A DNA stretch of 64,000 bases. It comes from Taeniopygia guttata. Its lineage: Eukaryota; Chordata; Aves; Passeriformes; Estrildidae. Below the pieces are notes generated by a model. The model did not search any database. It was not told the DNA's origin and saw only the letters and a list, made by a program, of their open reading frames with translations. Each line of letters opens with the position of its first letter. The first letter of the stretch is position 1. The stretch is taken from contig NC_133030.1 of the NCBI RefSeq assembly GCF_048771995.1, positions 11,920,001 to 11,984,000 of the forward strand. The letters are read 5' to 3'. Both the position numbers and the translations under genes were made by a program. Shown here piece after piece: positions 44,201 through 64,000 of this stretch.

Positions 44201-44394
44201 CGCAGCCCCAGCGGGCTGGGGAGGTCGGCGCGGTGCGTGTCCCCCGCGGCCCCGCTGTACACGCCGGCGGCGTGCAGGATGTCCCGGAACACGCGGGTGC
44301 CCAGGAAGGCATTGGTCACCGTGGGCAGCAGCCGCGGGTCCCCGGGCAAGGCCGTGGCCGTGAACACGCCGGGGTCGCCCTCGCCATCGGCCAT
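35297..44394 (-). CDS. PGGHG: Protein-glucosylgalactosylhydroxylysine glucosidase (12 coding exons)
   Basis: GH65-family enzyme that removes glucose from glucosyl-galactosyl-hydroxylysine of collagen (formerly ATHL1). Exons in coding order: 44142-44394, 43516-43726, 42338-42773, 41946-42065, 41177-41308, 40790-40901, 40340-40412, 39761-39897, 38752-38885, 38493-38588, 37627-37724, 35297-35540. They sum to 2046 nt, 681 aa, slightly shorter than human because the C-terminal exon ends earlier. The three carboxylates reported as essential in human (D301, E430, E574) align with D301 (FWDQ/DTWMF across the exon 3-4 junction), E427 (VMPPDEYH) and E572 ([15 protein letters not shown]). Other matches are [20 protein letters not shown] and [12 protein letters not shown]. 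The ATG at 44394 starts [11 protein letters not shown]; any upstream non-coding exon was not identified. Introns carry three solo LTRs, one CR1 and two minisatellites. Confidence 0.96.
35990..36545. repeat. AT-rich block, possible degraded LTR-type repeat
   Basis: Unusually A- and T-rich stretch in the last PGGHG intron, set in GC-rich DNA. Its composition and sharp edges suggest an old insertion, but I find no clear terminal repeats or target duplication. Confidence 0.3.
37750..38412 (-). mobile_element. Solo LTR, passerine ERVL-like
   Basis: On the minus strand it begins TGTCTTGGTTTGGAAAGAC and ends AATTCCTGCA, a TG...CA element of 663 bp. It is flanked by GATGG on the left and GATGT on the right, a 5-bp target duplication with one difference. 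The sequence resembles a very common LTR of songbird introns (recognised from memory). It fills most of PGGHG intron 10 (37725-38492) and ends about 25 bp from the splice acceptor of exon 11. No internal region is present. Confidence 0.75.
38973..39607 (+). mobile_element. Solo LTR
   Basis: A 635-bp element with matched ends TGTTAT...ATAACA, a TATA-like CCCTATAAAAACC near 39410 and an AATAAA near 39552. It lies in PGGHG intron 8. Flanking 5-mers (AAACC and CACCC) agree only partly, so the target duplication is uncertain. Confidence 0.7.
40648..40753 (-). mobile_element. CR1 LINE 3' fragment
   Basis: Reverse-oriented CR1 tail (ATCATGGAATCCCAGGGTGG, then CATCTTCCACTAGACCAGG) in PGGHG intron 6. 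Confidence 0.8.
41394..41838 (+). mobile_element. Solo LTR with perfect 5-bp target duplication
   Basis: A 445-bp TG...CA element, TGTGAGGAAC to TTTATAACA, flanked on both sides by GGTGG (41389-41393 and 41839-41843). It contains three copies of a GGAACTGATAACC-type motif, a TATA-like GATAAAAAGG and AATAAA near its 3' end. It lies in PGGHG intron 4, directly beside a minisatellite. Confidence 0.85.
41845..41945 (-). repeat. 24-bp minisatellite abutting a splice donor
   Basis: Four 24-bp units of the type CCACCCCGGCCCGGTGTCCC (plus-strand sense, first 20 bases) and a fifth partial unit. The partial unit supplies the GTGGG donor of PGGHG exon 4, so each repeat carries a donor-like GGTGGGAC or GGTGGCAC. 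Confidence 0.85.
42141..42296. repeat. Degenerate tandem repeat
   Basis: Two to three imperfect copies of a roughly 60-bp unit containing CTGCTCCATCCCGATGGAAA, in PGGHG intron 3. Confidence 0.5.
43096..43455 (+). repeat. Minisatellite of about 21-23 bp units
   Basis: About 16 copies of a unit like CCCCTCACCATTCCAGCCCC with variation in length and sequence, in PGGHG intron 2, ending about 60 bp from the exon 2 splice donor. Open frames across it are repeat artefacts. Confidence 0.9.
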
Positions 44395-46629
44395 CGCCAC
44401 CGGCCCCACCTGCGGAGCTGCAGGGATGGGACGAGGGCTGAGGGGACAAAGTCAGCTCCCTGTCACCCCCTCCCCGCCTACCACCAGTGGTCTCTGCCCC
44501 TCTGGTCACCTCCAGTGGTTTTCCCCCATCCCAGCTTCCTCCCATCCCCGGGGTGCATCCCCTCCACCCCTTCACCCCATCTCCAGCTGTCCCGAATCCT
44601 GACAGCTCACGGGCTTCATCACTTCTCATGCTCCTCCCTCTTCTGCTGCAGTTTCTCCCAACACACACAGCCACCTTCCCCATCTGGCCTCCTCTTCCTC
44701 CCAGTGCTGTTCTGTGACACTTTGAAAAGTTCCTGATACTTCCCCCTCTCCCAGCTCACTGCACCCCTCTGTTCCCCCTCAATCCCACATCTCCAGCTCA
44801 GCCTCCTGGGGCAGGACCTTTCTATTCCGCTTTTTATACATAAAACTATATTTATGTGTCATGTACAAACATATCTATAATGACAGACTAAAGATATGTA
44901 CAGCTAGAGACACGTGTAAGCACCTCCTGACAAAAAGCAGCTGCAGCTGGCTCCTGGCAATGCCGGGCACAGGAAAAACACAGGAATGACGAAATGAGGC
45001 TCTGAGAGACTGTGAGCAGAGCTGGCAATCCAGCCGGGGTGAAACAGGGGCAAAGAGGGTGCCCAGCCCCCAAATCCCTCCCTGGCAGCAGCTGGATGCA
45101 GGAACGCTCAAGCTCAGCTCGGTTTCCTCACTGAGACTGAGCTGTGAGGAAAATCCTGCCTTCGGGAAAGTGAGAAATCCCGAGCCAGCCCGAGCCCCAG
45201 GGCGCGGAAGGGAGGAGGTGGATCTTGCCTTCTGTCCCGAGGCCGGGCTGAGCCTGAGCAGGCGGAGAGAGGCTGCTCCAGGGAAGGACGGAAGTTGCCC
45301 AACCGAGGAAAAAGGAAGGAAATCGCTTTTTTTCTTTCGTCTCCTTAAAAAGAAAAAGTTGGAAAATTGATCCTGGACATGCAGGTGTTTGCCCAGCTGA
45401 GCTGAGTGCCCGCGGCAGTCCCGGGGCTGCCTTGTGCCTGGGAAGGAGGAACTGAAAGAGGAAGACCAAGCTGGATGAGTTATGTTCCCAAAGCCGCTGG
45501 CAGAGAGCCGGGTTAGCAGCACACCCCACTGACCTCCCGTGCCCCCAGCCACGCTCTGACCCTTCCCCTTGCCTCTTTCCAGGGAGGACAAAAATTCCAT
45601 CTGGACTTTGTCTCTGGCATGCCTTTCCAAGCCACTTCCAGCTGGTCCCGTCCTGGTGGGTCAGGGATCCAGGGCTGGAGCTGCAGCCAGGTGCCACTGG
45701 GCGCTCCGAGCCACCGGCCCCGGTGTTCACCGGGATTGTTTTATTGCCTGATCCAGCATTTACAGGATTGGCATAACGCATCTGTCCCACTCCGTAAATC
45801 CATGGAAAAGCCCCCATGGAGCCTGGCTGGGACAGTCCTGCAGCTGCCAATGCCCCAGGGACGCCTTGGGGACACCCTGACAAAGGGCAGAGCCCGAGCA
45901 GTAACACTTGCTCCCGGCTCTACTCCTTTGGTATTCCAGGGTCTAATCCCACCTGGGCCCCAGCAGGATTCATTTCCCCTTTGGTTTGTTTCTCACAACC
46001 ATCTGCTGATTCCAGCACAGGCTGAGTCCATGACATGGGCAGGAATATCCATCCCCTGGAGAGCAGGCATCCATAGGGATTCTGGGGCACTGGAATCCCC
46101 CTCCAGCAACCACCAGCACACAGGGACAAGCAGTTCCTTCCCCAGCTGATCCCAGTGGCAGGCATCCCATTTCCTTCCCTTTATCAGAGGAATTTGGAAA
46201 TAGCCCTTTCCAGAAAGTCCCTTCCTGCTGAATGGTGCTTTGAGTGTTATAAAGTTTATAAAAGCCCAGAGAAGAGGAGGTCCAAGGAGAGAGGAGTTCT
46301 GCTCCAAAGGAAAAGTTTTGCTCTAAGGGAAAAGGCCCCACCCAAGAGGAGGTCTCTGCTCTCCAGCAGAACATCTCAGTGCCCCCCTGCACTGGCTGGA
46401 GACAGTTTTTAGTCTCAGACCCCTGGGCAGTGCTGAGGGGAAAAAAAAATCCCAAAACAATTAAGGAAAGAAAAATTAAGCAGAGAGCAATTTGAGAAAA
46501 CCTGTCGGGCTGTTCCTCCCTGTGCCCCTGGAGCTGTGCCAAGGGGTGGCAGGGGGGTGGTGGCAGCAGTGACAGTGACAAGCTGGGCAGCTGCAGAGAG
46601 AGGAGCAGCAGGATCACCCTGAGAGCGCC
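44395..46629. other. Shared upstream region of PGGHG and COX8
   Basis: The two genes are transcribed away from this 2.2-kb stretch. It should hold both promoters, but I see no clear TATA box or CpG island and no coding exon. Confidence 0.5.
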
Positions 46630-47820
46630 ATGAGGGGTTTCCAGAGGGGCTCCCAGCTCCTGGCAGCTGCACTCCGGATCAGCCGGGTCCCCCGGGCACA
46701 GCTCCGCTCCCACCCCCCTGAGCACATACTCTCCGGTGGTGTGAGTATCCTGGGGGGCTGAAAAAGTGGGAACAGCCCGGTTGGAGGGGCACAAACCCTC
46801 TGTGTGTCTGGGCCAAACTGTTTTGGAAGGGGGTGGAAGCAAAAGGGGAGGGGGAGGAAAAGAAGGAATGCGCCCTCAGGTTCCAGCCCACACCCCCACA
46901 GTGTCCATGTCCTGCTCCCCCCTTCCCGGCTCCTGCTCCGTTTGATTTTGTCCTTTCAGCCTTTTTTTAAACCTTTGAGGTTTGGGGGTCCCTGCAGCCC
47001 AGGGCAAGCGGCAGCAGTGACACTGGTGGTCCCTCAGGGCCACACCCAGACCCTGCCCCCCTATTCTGGGACAATCACCCCAAAGGGGTGTCCTCACAGG
47101 CAAGGACAGGGGCTGCTGTCACCACGGAGCCCAAGGTCCCTCTGACACTCCCCCTGCAGGGACAGTCCCCCCCCAAACCAGACCCCCCCAGGCTGGGTAG
47201 AACAAGATGGGAAAAAGAAGCTTTCCCCCAAAATCGTGCCTGATTCCCCCTCCACCCCTTTATCTGGGGTTCTCCCTCCGCTGCCTTTCCAAGGTCTTCA
47301 ACAGAGGAGCTGCAGGAGCCTGGGAGAGGCTTTTTCCAGGCAAATAAATCAAAGGAAGGTGCCAGTGTGGGAGGCTAAGGCTGTCCTGGTTGTACTGGGG
47401 AAATGAGGGGCTGCTGCTGGCTGCAACTCCCATCCCAAAGTCACCTGAAAGTCAGGAACACTGCAGGCCCCAGCCACAGCCTCAAGGTCAAACACTGCTC
47501 CAGTGTCCCAGAGGAACAACAAACCTGGAGAGCACCAGCTCCATCCACTGCCAGTGGGAACAGCTCTGCTCCCCAAATCTCCCTCCACAGCCCCAGGACA
47601 GGTGCCAAGGACGGGAAGAGCACAGGGAAGTGAGCTGGCTGCGGTGTTGGACGGCAGCAGCACAGCCATCCCGGGAACCCTGTGTGCCATCCCACTGATT
47701 CCTGCTCCTTGTCCCCCTCAGGAACAAGCCATCGCCCTCACCCTGATGTTCTCATCCTTCCTGGTGCCCACAGCCTGGGTCCTGAGCAACATCTACAACT
47801 ACAGGAGCAGGCCCGAGTGA
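46630..47820 (+). CDS. COX8B: Cytochrome c oxidase subunit 8 (COX8B by position)
   Basis: Two coding exons, 46630-46740 and 47722-47820, with a phase-0 junction give 69 aa, the usual COX8 length. Subunit 8 is a small single-pass nuclear subunit of complex IV in the inner mitochondrial membrane. Residues 1 to about 25 (MRGFQRGSQLLAAALRISR) form a basic, Ser/Ala-rich mitochondrial presequence. The mature part has VPRAQLRSHPPE, a helix (residues about 40-61) with FLVPTAWVLSNI matching the family signature VPAGWVL, and the tail YNYRSRPE. Features are mixed: VPRA, PPE and RPE recall mammalian COX8A, and EQA before the helix recalls COX8B. Mouse Cox8b lies in this same neighbourhood and human COX8B is a pseudogene there, so position favours COX8B. 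Confidence 0.88.
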
Positions 47821-49201
47821 GGAGTGGCAGGAGCAGCCTGCTCCCTGCTGAGAGCATCCCAAGGGAAGAGCCCTCGGGCAGAGCCTCACCATGGAACCCC
47901 CCAAGTCTGCTCATTAAAATCCACTTTGCATTCAACAAGGCCTCACTGGGTTTGCTCCATCCTGTAGGGAACCAACCGGATCTGTGCCTGCTGCCCTGAT
48001 GGCAGCATTCCCTCAAGGGCTGCCAGCAGGTCCCAATGGGAAGGCACATTCCCTCTGGAGCCTCCACCAGCTGCAGTGCTGCGTGCACCCAGGCAGCTCT
48101 CCCAGCACAAGCAAGGAAGCCATCCCAAGGTAAATTCCCAGCAGGAAAACACTCAAAGGCTGGAGTGACATTAAAAGGGCGCCACGGGCTGGGGGCTGGG
48201 CACGCCTGCCCACTCCCTGCCCTGTAGGAAGGGCCTCTCCAGCCACCATATCCCAAATTACCTGTGCCAGGGAAGCAGCCAGCATGTTGAAGGTTTGGGT
48301 AGTGAGGGGTACTTCCAGGTGTCTTGGGAAAGCCTGTCACAGTTCTGCAGATCTGACCCTCATTCCCAGGAGCTGCTCAGAGCTTTCACAGCCAGGGGAG
48401 TGCTCCCACAGCACGGGAGCTGTGCTCCTGGGAGGAGCTGGTACTGCTTCCCACAGTGACATTCCAGATTTTGGATGCTGATCTCAAGCAGCAGCAGCCC
48501 CACAACTCTGACTCCAGTGGAGTTTCCTTTGTTCCCTAAAGCGTAGTGACAGCCCTGGGAATAAGGATGAGATCTGACATGGCACTGGGAAGGAGATTGT
48601 GCTCCTTTAAAGCTTCTCCTGTCCCTAGCTATGAAATAAAGGGAATATTTTCCTGATTCGAACACCTACTTCTTCCACACGCTTTCCTGAAGTCATTAAA
48701 GTGGCACCAGGAGTAAGCCTTGGAAGACAGGATGCAGCAGGAATTGGTCAAGTCAAATCAAGTGGCTGGGCAGGGAAGAGGCAGGCACTGGGCACTGAAC
48801 AACCCCCTATCCAGGAGGGAATTTCAGCCAGAAGGGCCTGGAGAGCACCCAGAGGAGGGTGAGCTGAATACAGGCTCCAGCAATTCCATTTTGTCCTGTT
48901 TTCCAAAGTCTGCCTCCTTTGTGTGAGGCATCTCTGCACCTGTCTGGTATCAGCCACATGCTCCCTCCTTTCTCTTGCTGGATTAACACCTTCAGTCAAG
49001 GCAGGAAAAGCAGGAAAAGTACAAAAATTCTAACAGTGCCATTTGCTAATTACACCAGAGAACCAAACTGGTGAGGAAAGCTCCTGAATCCCATGAGTGG
49101 CAAGGCCTGACCCTGGAAACATATTTTTAAAGGAATCATCAGCAGCTCAGCTGCCAGTGACGGAGGCAACACAGAATTCCCAAAAAGGGAAGGCAGAGAC
49201 G
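47821..49201. other. Space between COX8 and PSMD13 3' ends
   Basis: ATTAAA at 47913-47918 (plus) is the likely COX8 polyadenylation signal. No other gene is seen before the PSMD13 3' end near 49202. Confidence 0.6.
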
Positions 49202-49207
49202 TTTATT
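49202..49207 (-). terminator. PSMD13 polyadenylation signal
   Basis: AATAAA on the minus strand (TTTATT on the plus strand), about 530 bp beyond the PSMD13 stop codon. Confidence 0.65.
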
Positions 49208-49739
49208 CCGGCAATGCCACTGCACCTCACCTGAGCACAAAGCGTTGGTGAAAGACACCCACCCCCTCAAGTGTATGGACACACCCACTAACCAGGAATC
49301 CCGGGAAAACCCTTGGATGGAGCAAACAATGCCTCTGCTGCAGATGAGGAGGGGCAGAGGGAAGCAGGGCTAGGGGAGGAAGAGGATTTAGGGAATGCTG
49401 CCTCAGGCTGCTGCAGGGGCAGGGGGAGAGGGCAGCAGGACAGGCTGTGTCCCCTAAGGCCAACACCCCTTGGATCCTGCACTAGGATCCCACCCTCCTG
49501 CAGCAGCTGGAGGCAGGAGGGATCAGGAGTGATCCATCCCCCCAGGAAGCAGCTCTGGGATCAGGGATCAGAGTCACTCGTGCCAGCAGAGGGAAAGCTT
49601 GGCTCGAGCACCAAAGGGGCACACAGCGAAAGGCCACGTCCTCATCCTCCTGCTCTGCCCACCCACCCCTCCATGGATTCAGTACAGTCAGTGCTCCGAG
49701 TGCTGCCAGCCTCAGGAGCAGCAGGAATCACTCTCTCCT

Positions 49740-56110
<6,371 letters not shown>

Positions 56111-56444
56111 GGCGGCGGCGGGGCCCGGACGGGGCCGGGACCGGGGCCGGGGCCGGGACCGGAGCGAGGAGGCCGCGCCGTGCCCGCTGTGCGCACTCAC
56201 TTCCGGCCGCGCGGGGCGCGCCGGGTACCGTAACGCCCCGTGCCCGCCGCCGCCGCGCACTCGCTTGGCGCCGGTCCCGCCGCGCCCCGCGGTCGCCACG
56301 GCAACATCGCCACGCCGCCGACCCCCGGGCCTTCCCCCGCCGCCTCTCCCCGCGCCCGCACGGCCGGGCCGAGCCCGGGCGGGGTGAGCGGCGGCGGGGC
56401 GGCGGGGGCGCGGCGCGCGCGCTCGCGGCAGTGCGGTAGCGGCG
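56111..56444. promoter_or_regulatory. PSMD13-SIRT3 bidirectional CpG promoter
   Basis: Only 334 bp separate the two divergent start codons. The interval and both first exons are very CpG-rich and lack a TATA box. CACTTCCGG at 56198-56206 is a consensus ETS/GABP site, a hallmark of bidirectional housekeeping promoters. The same head-to-head arrangement is known for human SIRT3 and PSMD13. Confidence 0.85.
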
Positions 56445-60904
<4,460 letters not shown>

Positions 60905-62033
60905 GAGGGTGCTCAGCACATCACTTGAGGATGTCCAGCCATGAGTGTCACCAGCAAGTGTCCAAGGGCCTGGGGGCTCGTGCCAGCACATCCAACGAGC
61001 TCGGTGTCTGTAGGTGCCTGTTTGGATCTCCCTCCTTCCGAGCCATCCATCCCAGAGCCCCTCAGAGGCACTGGTTCCATGGAGCAGGAGCTGGAATGCC
61101 ATGAAGATCAGGCCAGGACAGACTGGAGAGTGTTTGCCAGCTCCCACCGGGCAGAGCATCCAGTTCCTGTCACAGCTCCTCCCCAGCCACTGTTCCCTTG
61201 GCCATGATCCTCAGCTGCTGCAGGCTTTGTTTAGTCTTCCATAAAATCTCTGCTAATCAGGGGACAAGCCAGGGGTGAGGGGGGGGGCTGCCCCCCATTC
61301 CCATTCCAGTTCAAGCTGCTGGGGAATTTTTGAATCACTGGAGTGTTAATTATTTAATAATAAAGAGACAATTCGTTTCTGGATGTCACTTGAGAGGTTT
61401 TCTCTAAAGTCACACCTTCTGTCCCCACCACTGCTTTTTTCACCTGCTTTTTAGTACTTTTTCCCTGCTTTTTCCCCTTCACACAAGTGCTTTTCCCTGC
61501 TGTAGATACCATTCTGGGGGGTGGCAGTGTCACAGGGCTGCAGCCACGTCCTGCTCTGTCCCACACCTGCCACAACACAATGCAGAGCCTTGTGGCACAT
61601 CCACACTGGAAACGGTGAGGACTTAGTTTTTAACCATGCCCTGCTGCCCCCCAAAACAGAGCTCCATGATTCTATGAGCACCTCCTCCCAAAACACCCAG
61701 TGCCAAGTTCAGCCCCTGCTCTAGGGCATTCCAGGCCAGACCTGGCAGCTGTTCTTCAGGATTAAAGCACTCTGGAAAATTGAAACAATATCAGAAGCAG
61801 ATGCATTAAAAACACCAAACCCCCCTTTTCCTTCTGTACATAAAGCCTGGGGAAGCTTCAACAGCTGGGAAGGGATCAGGGTCTGTGTCTGCACACAGAA
61901 GGGATGGAGGGGGTGGGGGGTTTGCTAGCTCAAAAAGAGAAAATGCAATTGGCCTAAAAGCTCACACTGATACAGCAGGGCCGTCCCCAGCCCAGCAGCC
62001 TGGAATGGCACTTGGGGGGTCAGTCAGGAATTA
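60905..62033. other. SIRT3 3' UTR and intergenic DNA
   Basis: AATAAA at 61359-61364 (455 bp past the stop) is the likely SIRT3 polyadenylation signal. No further gene is seen. Confidence 0.65.
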
Positions 62034-62470
62034 AACAGAATCATCCAGGTTGGGAAAGACCTCCAAAATCATCGAGTCCAGCCTGTGACTCATCCCAACC
62101 TTGTCACCAGCCCAGAGTACTGAGTGCCACGTCCAGGCCTTCCCTGGACACCTCCAGGGATAGGGACTCCACCACCTCCCTGGACAGCACTTTCAATGAG
62201 GAAATTCTTACAGAACCACCCCTGGCAGAGCTTGAGGCCATTTCCTCTTGTCCCATCCCTTTCTCCCTGGGAGCTGCACCCTCCTGTCAGGGAGTTGTGG
62301 AGAGGCAGAAGGTCACCCCGAGCCTCCTTTTCTCCAGACTGAGCGCCTTCAGCTCCTTGTGCTCCAGATCCTTTCCCAGCTCCGTTCCCTCCCTTAGACA
62401 CACATCAGCCCCTCCATATCCTCCTTGCCATGAGAAGCCCAGAGCTGGACACAGCACTCAAGGGGCCTCA
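62034..62470 (-). mobile_element. CR1 LINE 3' fragment, longest in window
   Basis: Reverse-oriented CR1 of about 440 bp. It starts with the inverted tail AGAATCATCCAGGTTGGGAA and runs through ACCTCCAAAATCATCGAGTC and CCACCACCTCCCTGGACAGC to CATGAGAAGCCCAGAGCTGG. It is non-coding and 5'-truncated. Confidence 0.92.
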
Positions 62471-63560
62471 GCAGTGGAAACTGGAAAACAAAGCAAGGCT
62501 TCCCTCCAGCTCTTCACCTCCTAGACCATGTTTAGGAACACTCCCAGCTCCTAAGGACACATGGGCAGAAACACCTGGGATGCTCTGCCACAGGGATTTC
62601 CTTGCTGGGAGGAATCACTGCCACACTCCCACGTGTCAGGTTGGCTTTATTCTAGCATCACTTGTGCATTCCTACTCATGACGGGAGGTTTGGGAACTCA
62701 GATACATGAGACAGATGAGAAGATTTACTTTCCAAAGAAAACAGGAATAAAAATAAAGACAATTCTATACCAGGCTCAACAGCAGCCCCTGGGGGACACA
62801 GTGACCTGGGGACAGCAAGGATGAGCCAAGGACTAAGCACAGGTATTGGCCTTTTGTCTGGAAAGTGGGAGGTGGGGAGAGGTGAGTGTCCAAACCCAGC
62901 TGGGTGGTGCCAGGGAAGGGACATCGGAGCATTCCCGGCAGCTGCCCATGCGCTCTCTCCTGCGGCCAATGGAATGCTGGAAGCTTCCAAGGCCTCCCTG
63001 GCTCTTCTCTGTTCATCCACACATTCTGGGTGTGCATGGACATGGATACAGCCGCCTGCACCATGCCCTGTGGATCCCATTCCCACTGGAGACCCACACC
63101 CCTCTCTGGCAGACCCCCTTCCCACAGCATTCCTGGGGAGTAGCCCCCGCGCTGGGACCGGGCATACACACAGCCACGTGCACACGGGAGGCCCCAAGGG
63201 TCACTGAACCCTAACACAGTGGCAGGAAGAGCCTCCCCCTGACCCTTCTTCCCAAACAACACATATTTAAAAACCAAAAATCCTACTGGAGAGTCCTGGA
63301 AGCAATTTGGAGTGTGAAATCCTCAAGGCTGCTGACAGGAGAGACCGAGGTGGAGCCAGGTCACGGAGACCTCTGGAAGGAGAGGTGGCTATGGAGCTGG
63401 GAAGGAGGCAGGTGTTCCATGTGGTGGGCTGTGAGGGGTCCAGGCTGGATCCAGATCCCACAGAGAGAGTTCCTGGCACAGTGCCAGCCCCTGGGTGCAG
63501 CACCAGTTCCGAGAGAGAGCGGCTGGAGCCTGGCTCTCCGTGGCTGGGGCGGGAGCTGGG
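62471..63560. other. RIC8A 3' UTR and intergenic DNA
   Basis: A minus-strand AATAAA (TTTATT on plus, 62646-62651) about 900 bp past the RIC8A stop is a candidate polyadenylation signal. The remainder is presumably RIC8A 3' UTR. No other gene is seen. Confidence 0.55.
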
Positions 63561-64000
63561 TCAGTCCAGCCCCAGGTCCGAGTCAGAGGATGAGCGCTCG
63601 TCGGCGATGTTGCGAATGGCATTCTCCATGGGTGCCAGGTTGCCGCTTGGAGTGATGCCCATGGGCTGGATCACCTTCTCCCTGCAGCCAGGGAGAGGGG
63701 AAAGGTAAGGCAGAGCTGCAGCAGAGCATGGGAACAAACCAGGAATACGGCAGCAAAGCGGGGCTTCTGGAAATGGCCTGGAACACCCATGGCACCACTA
63801 AAGATCCCTTCTGAGAAGTGGGAACGGTTCCAGGCCTAAAACTTCCAGCATGGCGAAGCAATGGCCTGGAAGCACAATCCTATTCCCTGGAATAGGCTCC
63901 TTTCTAGAGTCCTCTTCTGTGTGGTTCAGGATTCCCAGAGGAAAACTAACACTTGTGTCCATGTTCCTTTCCCTCCAACATAGGATGGACTTACTGCCCT
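63561..64000 (-). CDS. RIC8A: RIC8A, C-terminal exons only (partial)
   Basis: RIC8A is a chaperone and guanine-nucleotide exchange factor for G-protein alpha subunits. The last coding exon is 63561-63681, encoding 39 residues: EKVIQPMGITPSGNLAPM, then AIRNIADERSSSDSDLGLD and stop. This aligns with the mammalian tail RLIQPMGMSPRGHL...SSDPDSDPD, and the Ser/Asp-rich end is a family feature with casein-kinase-2-type sites. A GTAAGT donor read on the minus strand (plus 63989-63994) shows that the preceding exon occupies 63995 to the window edge. The rest of the gene lies outside. RIC8A next to SIRT3, tail to tail, matches mammals. Confidence 0.9.

Noticed and set aside
61750-62033. Possible non-coding RNA after SIRT3
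   Set aside because: No paired structure or known RNA motif could be recognised by eye.

Overview
The window is vertebrate nuclear DNA, almost certainly from a bird and most likely a songbird. The evidence is intron-rich genes with GT-AG splicing, at least ten 3' fragments of CR1 LINEs, several LTR relics of types I know from passerine genomes, and a gene order matching the region syntenic to human 11p15.5. No CRISPR array, operon or bacterial-type gene is present.

Layout from left to right. 1-3576 has no supported gene. B4GALNT4 (minus) occupies 3577-21673 with 20 coding exons whose lengths sum to 1139 codons plus stop. A CpG-rich promoter (about 21.7-22.3 kb) and a broken class I endogenous retrovirus (about 22.5-25.6 kb) follow. 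The plus-strand IFITM cluster comes next: an IFITM3-like gene (26597-27433) with a consensus interferon-stimulated response element just upstream, a divergent IFITM-family gene (29970-30806), and IFITM5/BRIL (32320-33388) with a TATA box. PGGHG (minus, 35297-44394, 12 coding exons) faces IFITM5 tail to tail, and its introns hold three solo LTRs and two minisatellites. A two-exon COX8-family gene (plus, 46630-47820) lies next. PSMD13 (minus, 49740-56110, 13 exons, 376 aa) and SIRT3 (plus, 56445-60904, 8 exons, 349 aa) are head to head with 334 bp between start codons. The last coding exon of RIC8A (minus) is at 63561-63681, and its next exon begins at the right edge.

The genes are unrelated housekeeping and specialised functions held together by old synteny: Golgi LacdiNAc synthesis (B4GALNT4), antiviral membrane proteins (IFITMs), a bone-mineralisation factor (IFITM5), collagen glucosyl-galactosyl-hydroxylysine hydrolysis (PGGHG), mitochondrial respiration and deacylation (COX8, SIRT3), proteasome lid (PSMD13) and G-alpha chaperoning (RIC8A). 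Mammalian NLRP6, which lies between PGGHG and PSMD13 in human, is not seen.

All exon boundaries were read by eye from splice consensus and reading-frame continuity. For every complete gene the summed exon length is an exact multiple of three, which supports the models. I found no wholly new system. The points most worth a second look are the divergent second IFITM gene, residue changes in the IFITM3-like gene, the LTR and minisatellite load in PGGHG introns (one minisatellite includes a splice donor), and the short last exon of SIRT3.
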